Source of the DNA: Dehalococcoidia bacterium
GTDB taxonomy: Bacteria > Chloroflexota > Dehalococcoidia > Lucifugimonadales > Lucifugimonadaceae
NCBI GenBank assembly: GCA_028278465.1
Contig: JANQEF010000136.1
Span: forward strand, 1-5,145
Direction: 5' to 3'
Length of the DNA stretch: 5,145 nucleotides
Of the stretch, positions 4,740-5,145 are shown piece after piece (the stretch's first letter is position 1; each line of letters begins with the position of its first letter). The notes under the pieces are model-generated. The model ran no database searches, was not told the origin of the DNA, and worked only from the letters and a program-made list of their open reading frames with translations. The position numbers and the translations under genes are program-made.

Positions 4740-5145
4740 CTAGGTGAAGTTCACCGTCCGCAGCTCCAGCCCTGACCGCTTGCGCTCCAGGTAGCCGGCG
4801 TTGTCGTGGTAACCGTGAGCGAAGACCATCAGCCAGCCCTCCTTCTCACAGCGGCTCAGCATGTCCTTCTTCGCGTTCAGCGTCTGGTCCGGGTAGCGGT
4901 CAAACGCCGTGATGTAAGGCAGAGGAAGATGATTCGGAGTCGGGATCAGGTTCGACAGGTACACAATCCGCTCAGACCCCGTGTTCACCATCACGATCTG
5001 GTGGCCCTCCGAGTAGCCGTCGGTCACGATCGCCTGCACGCCGGGCACGATCTCCGTGTCGCCGTCGAGGAACTCGATCATCCCGCGCTCCTCGAGGATG
5101 CGGAGGTGCTCAACGCCAGGGCCGAGGTTCGGGATCAGCCGCTCG
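4740..5145 (-). CDS. MBL-fold metallo-hydrolase-like protein, N-terminus off window
   Basis: The C-terminal 134 residues of a metallo-beta-lactamase-fold protein; the frame stays open to the right edge, so the ATG at 5081 is internal (ERLIPNLGPGVEHLRILEERG precedes it). Recognisable stretches are FLDGDTEIVPGVQAIVTDGY, SEGHQIVMV, SERIVYLSNLIPTPNHLPLPYI, FDRYPDQTLNAKK and GWLMVFAHGYHDNAGYLE, in the usual order for the hydrolase subgroup with a GDLIPT-type strand. The subgroup normally has TPGHTPGHQ and GDLIPT; here these read TDGYSEGHQ and SNLIPT, so one His and one Asp metal ligand appear to be Tyr and Asn. The last ligand His is retained in VFAHG. The HxHxDH motif lies off window. The substrate is unknown. 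It stops at TAG (complement of 4740-4742); the next candidate terminator is at 4498-4528. Confidence 0.85.
   Translation of the reverse strand, partial: ERLIPNLGPGVEHLRILEERGMIEFLDGDTEIVPGVQAIVTDGYSEGHQIVMVNTGSERIVYLSNLIPTPNHLPLPYITAFDRYPDQTLNAKKDMLSRCEKEGWLMVFAHGYHDNAGYLERKRSGLELRTVNFT

Overview
This is a GC-rich bacterial chromosomal window holding five protein genes, two of them cut by the window ends. The gene content is mostly housekeeping: a fatty-acid condensing enzyme (fabF), a tRNA-modifying radical-SAM enzyme (mtaB), a GNAT acetyltransferase, an APH-family phosphotransferase and an MBL-fold hydrolase. The FabF and MtaB sequences, together with short palindromic repeats that read as peptides such as LRQAQDGG and ILNQVQND, remind me of Chloroflexota (Dehalococcoidia/SAR202-like) or other environmental GC-rich lineages. 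That assignment is from memory and of low to moderate confidence. No rRNA, tRNA, CRISPR array, transposase or phage gene is visible.

Layout. Positions 1-790 (minus) are the first 263 codons of fabF, with a good Shine-Dalgarno and a plausible sigma70-type promoter about 200 nt upstream. A gene-free stretch (791-1143) separates it from a divergent pair on the plus strand: a GNAT acetyltransferase (1144-1584) and, 130 nt later, mtaB (1715-3196). mtaB meets a minus-strand phosphotransferase (3266-4357) tail to tail across a 69-nt gap with one small hairpin. Upstream of the phosphotransferase, 4358-4739 is non-coding and carries a strong terminator-like hairpin followed by two more perfect inverted repeats. 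The window closes with the C-terminal 134 residues of an MBL-fold protein (4740 to the right edge, minus).

The most remarkable feature is inside mtaB. The C-terminal TRAM domain, normally continuous, is split by about 219-225 bp (73-75 codons) made of a chain of different palindromes. It keeps the reading frame open and is flanked by the same ACGG tetranucleotide (Asp/Asn-Gly codons). Removing it restores a protein of about 420 residues, the usual MtaB size. This resembles in-frame insertion of palindromic repeats into genes, as known for Rickettsia palindromic elements, but with several different repeat types joined into one block. A second point of interest is that the MBL-fold fragment has Tyr and Asn where the family normally has metal-binding His and Asp.

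The genes do not form one pathway. fabF serves fatty-acid elongation, mtaB matures tRNA, and the GNAT, phosphotransferase and MBL proteins are accessory enzymes of unknown substrate. Only GNAT and mtaB are co-oriented neighbours, and a candidate promoter lies between them.
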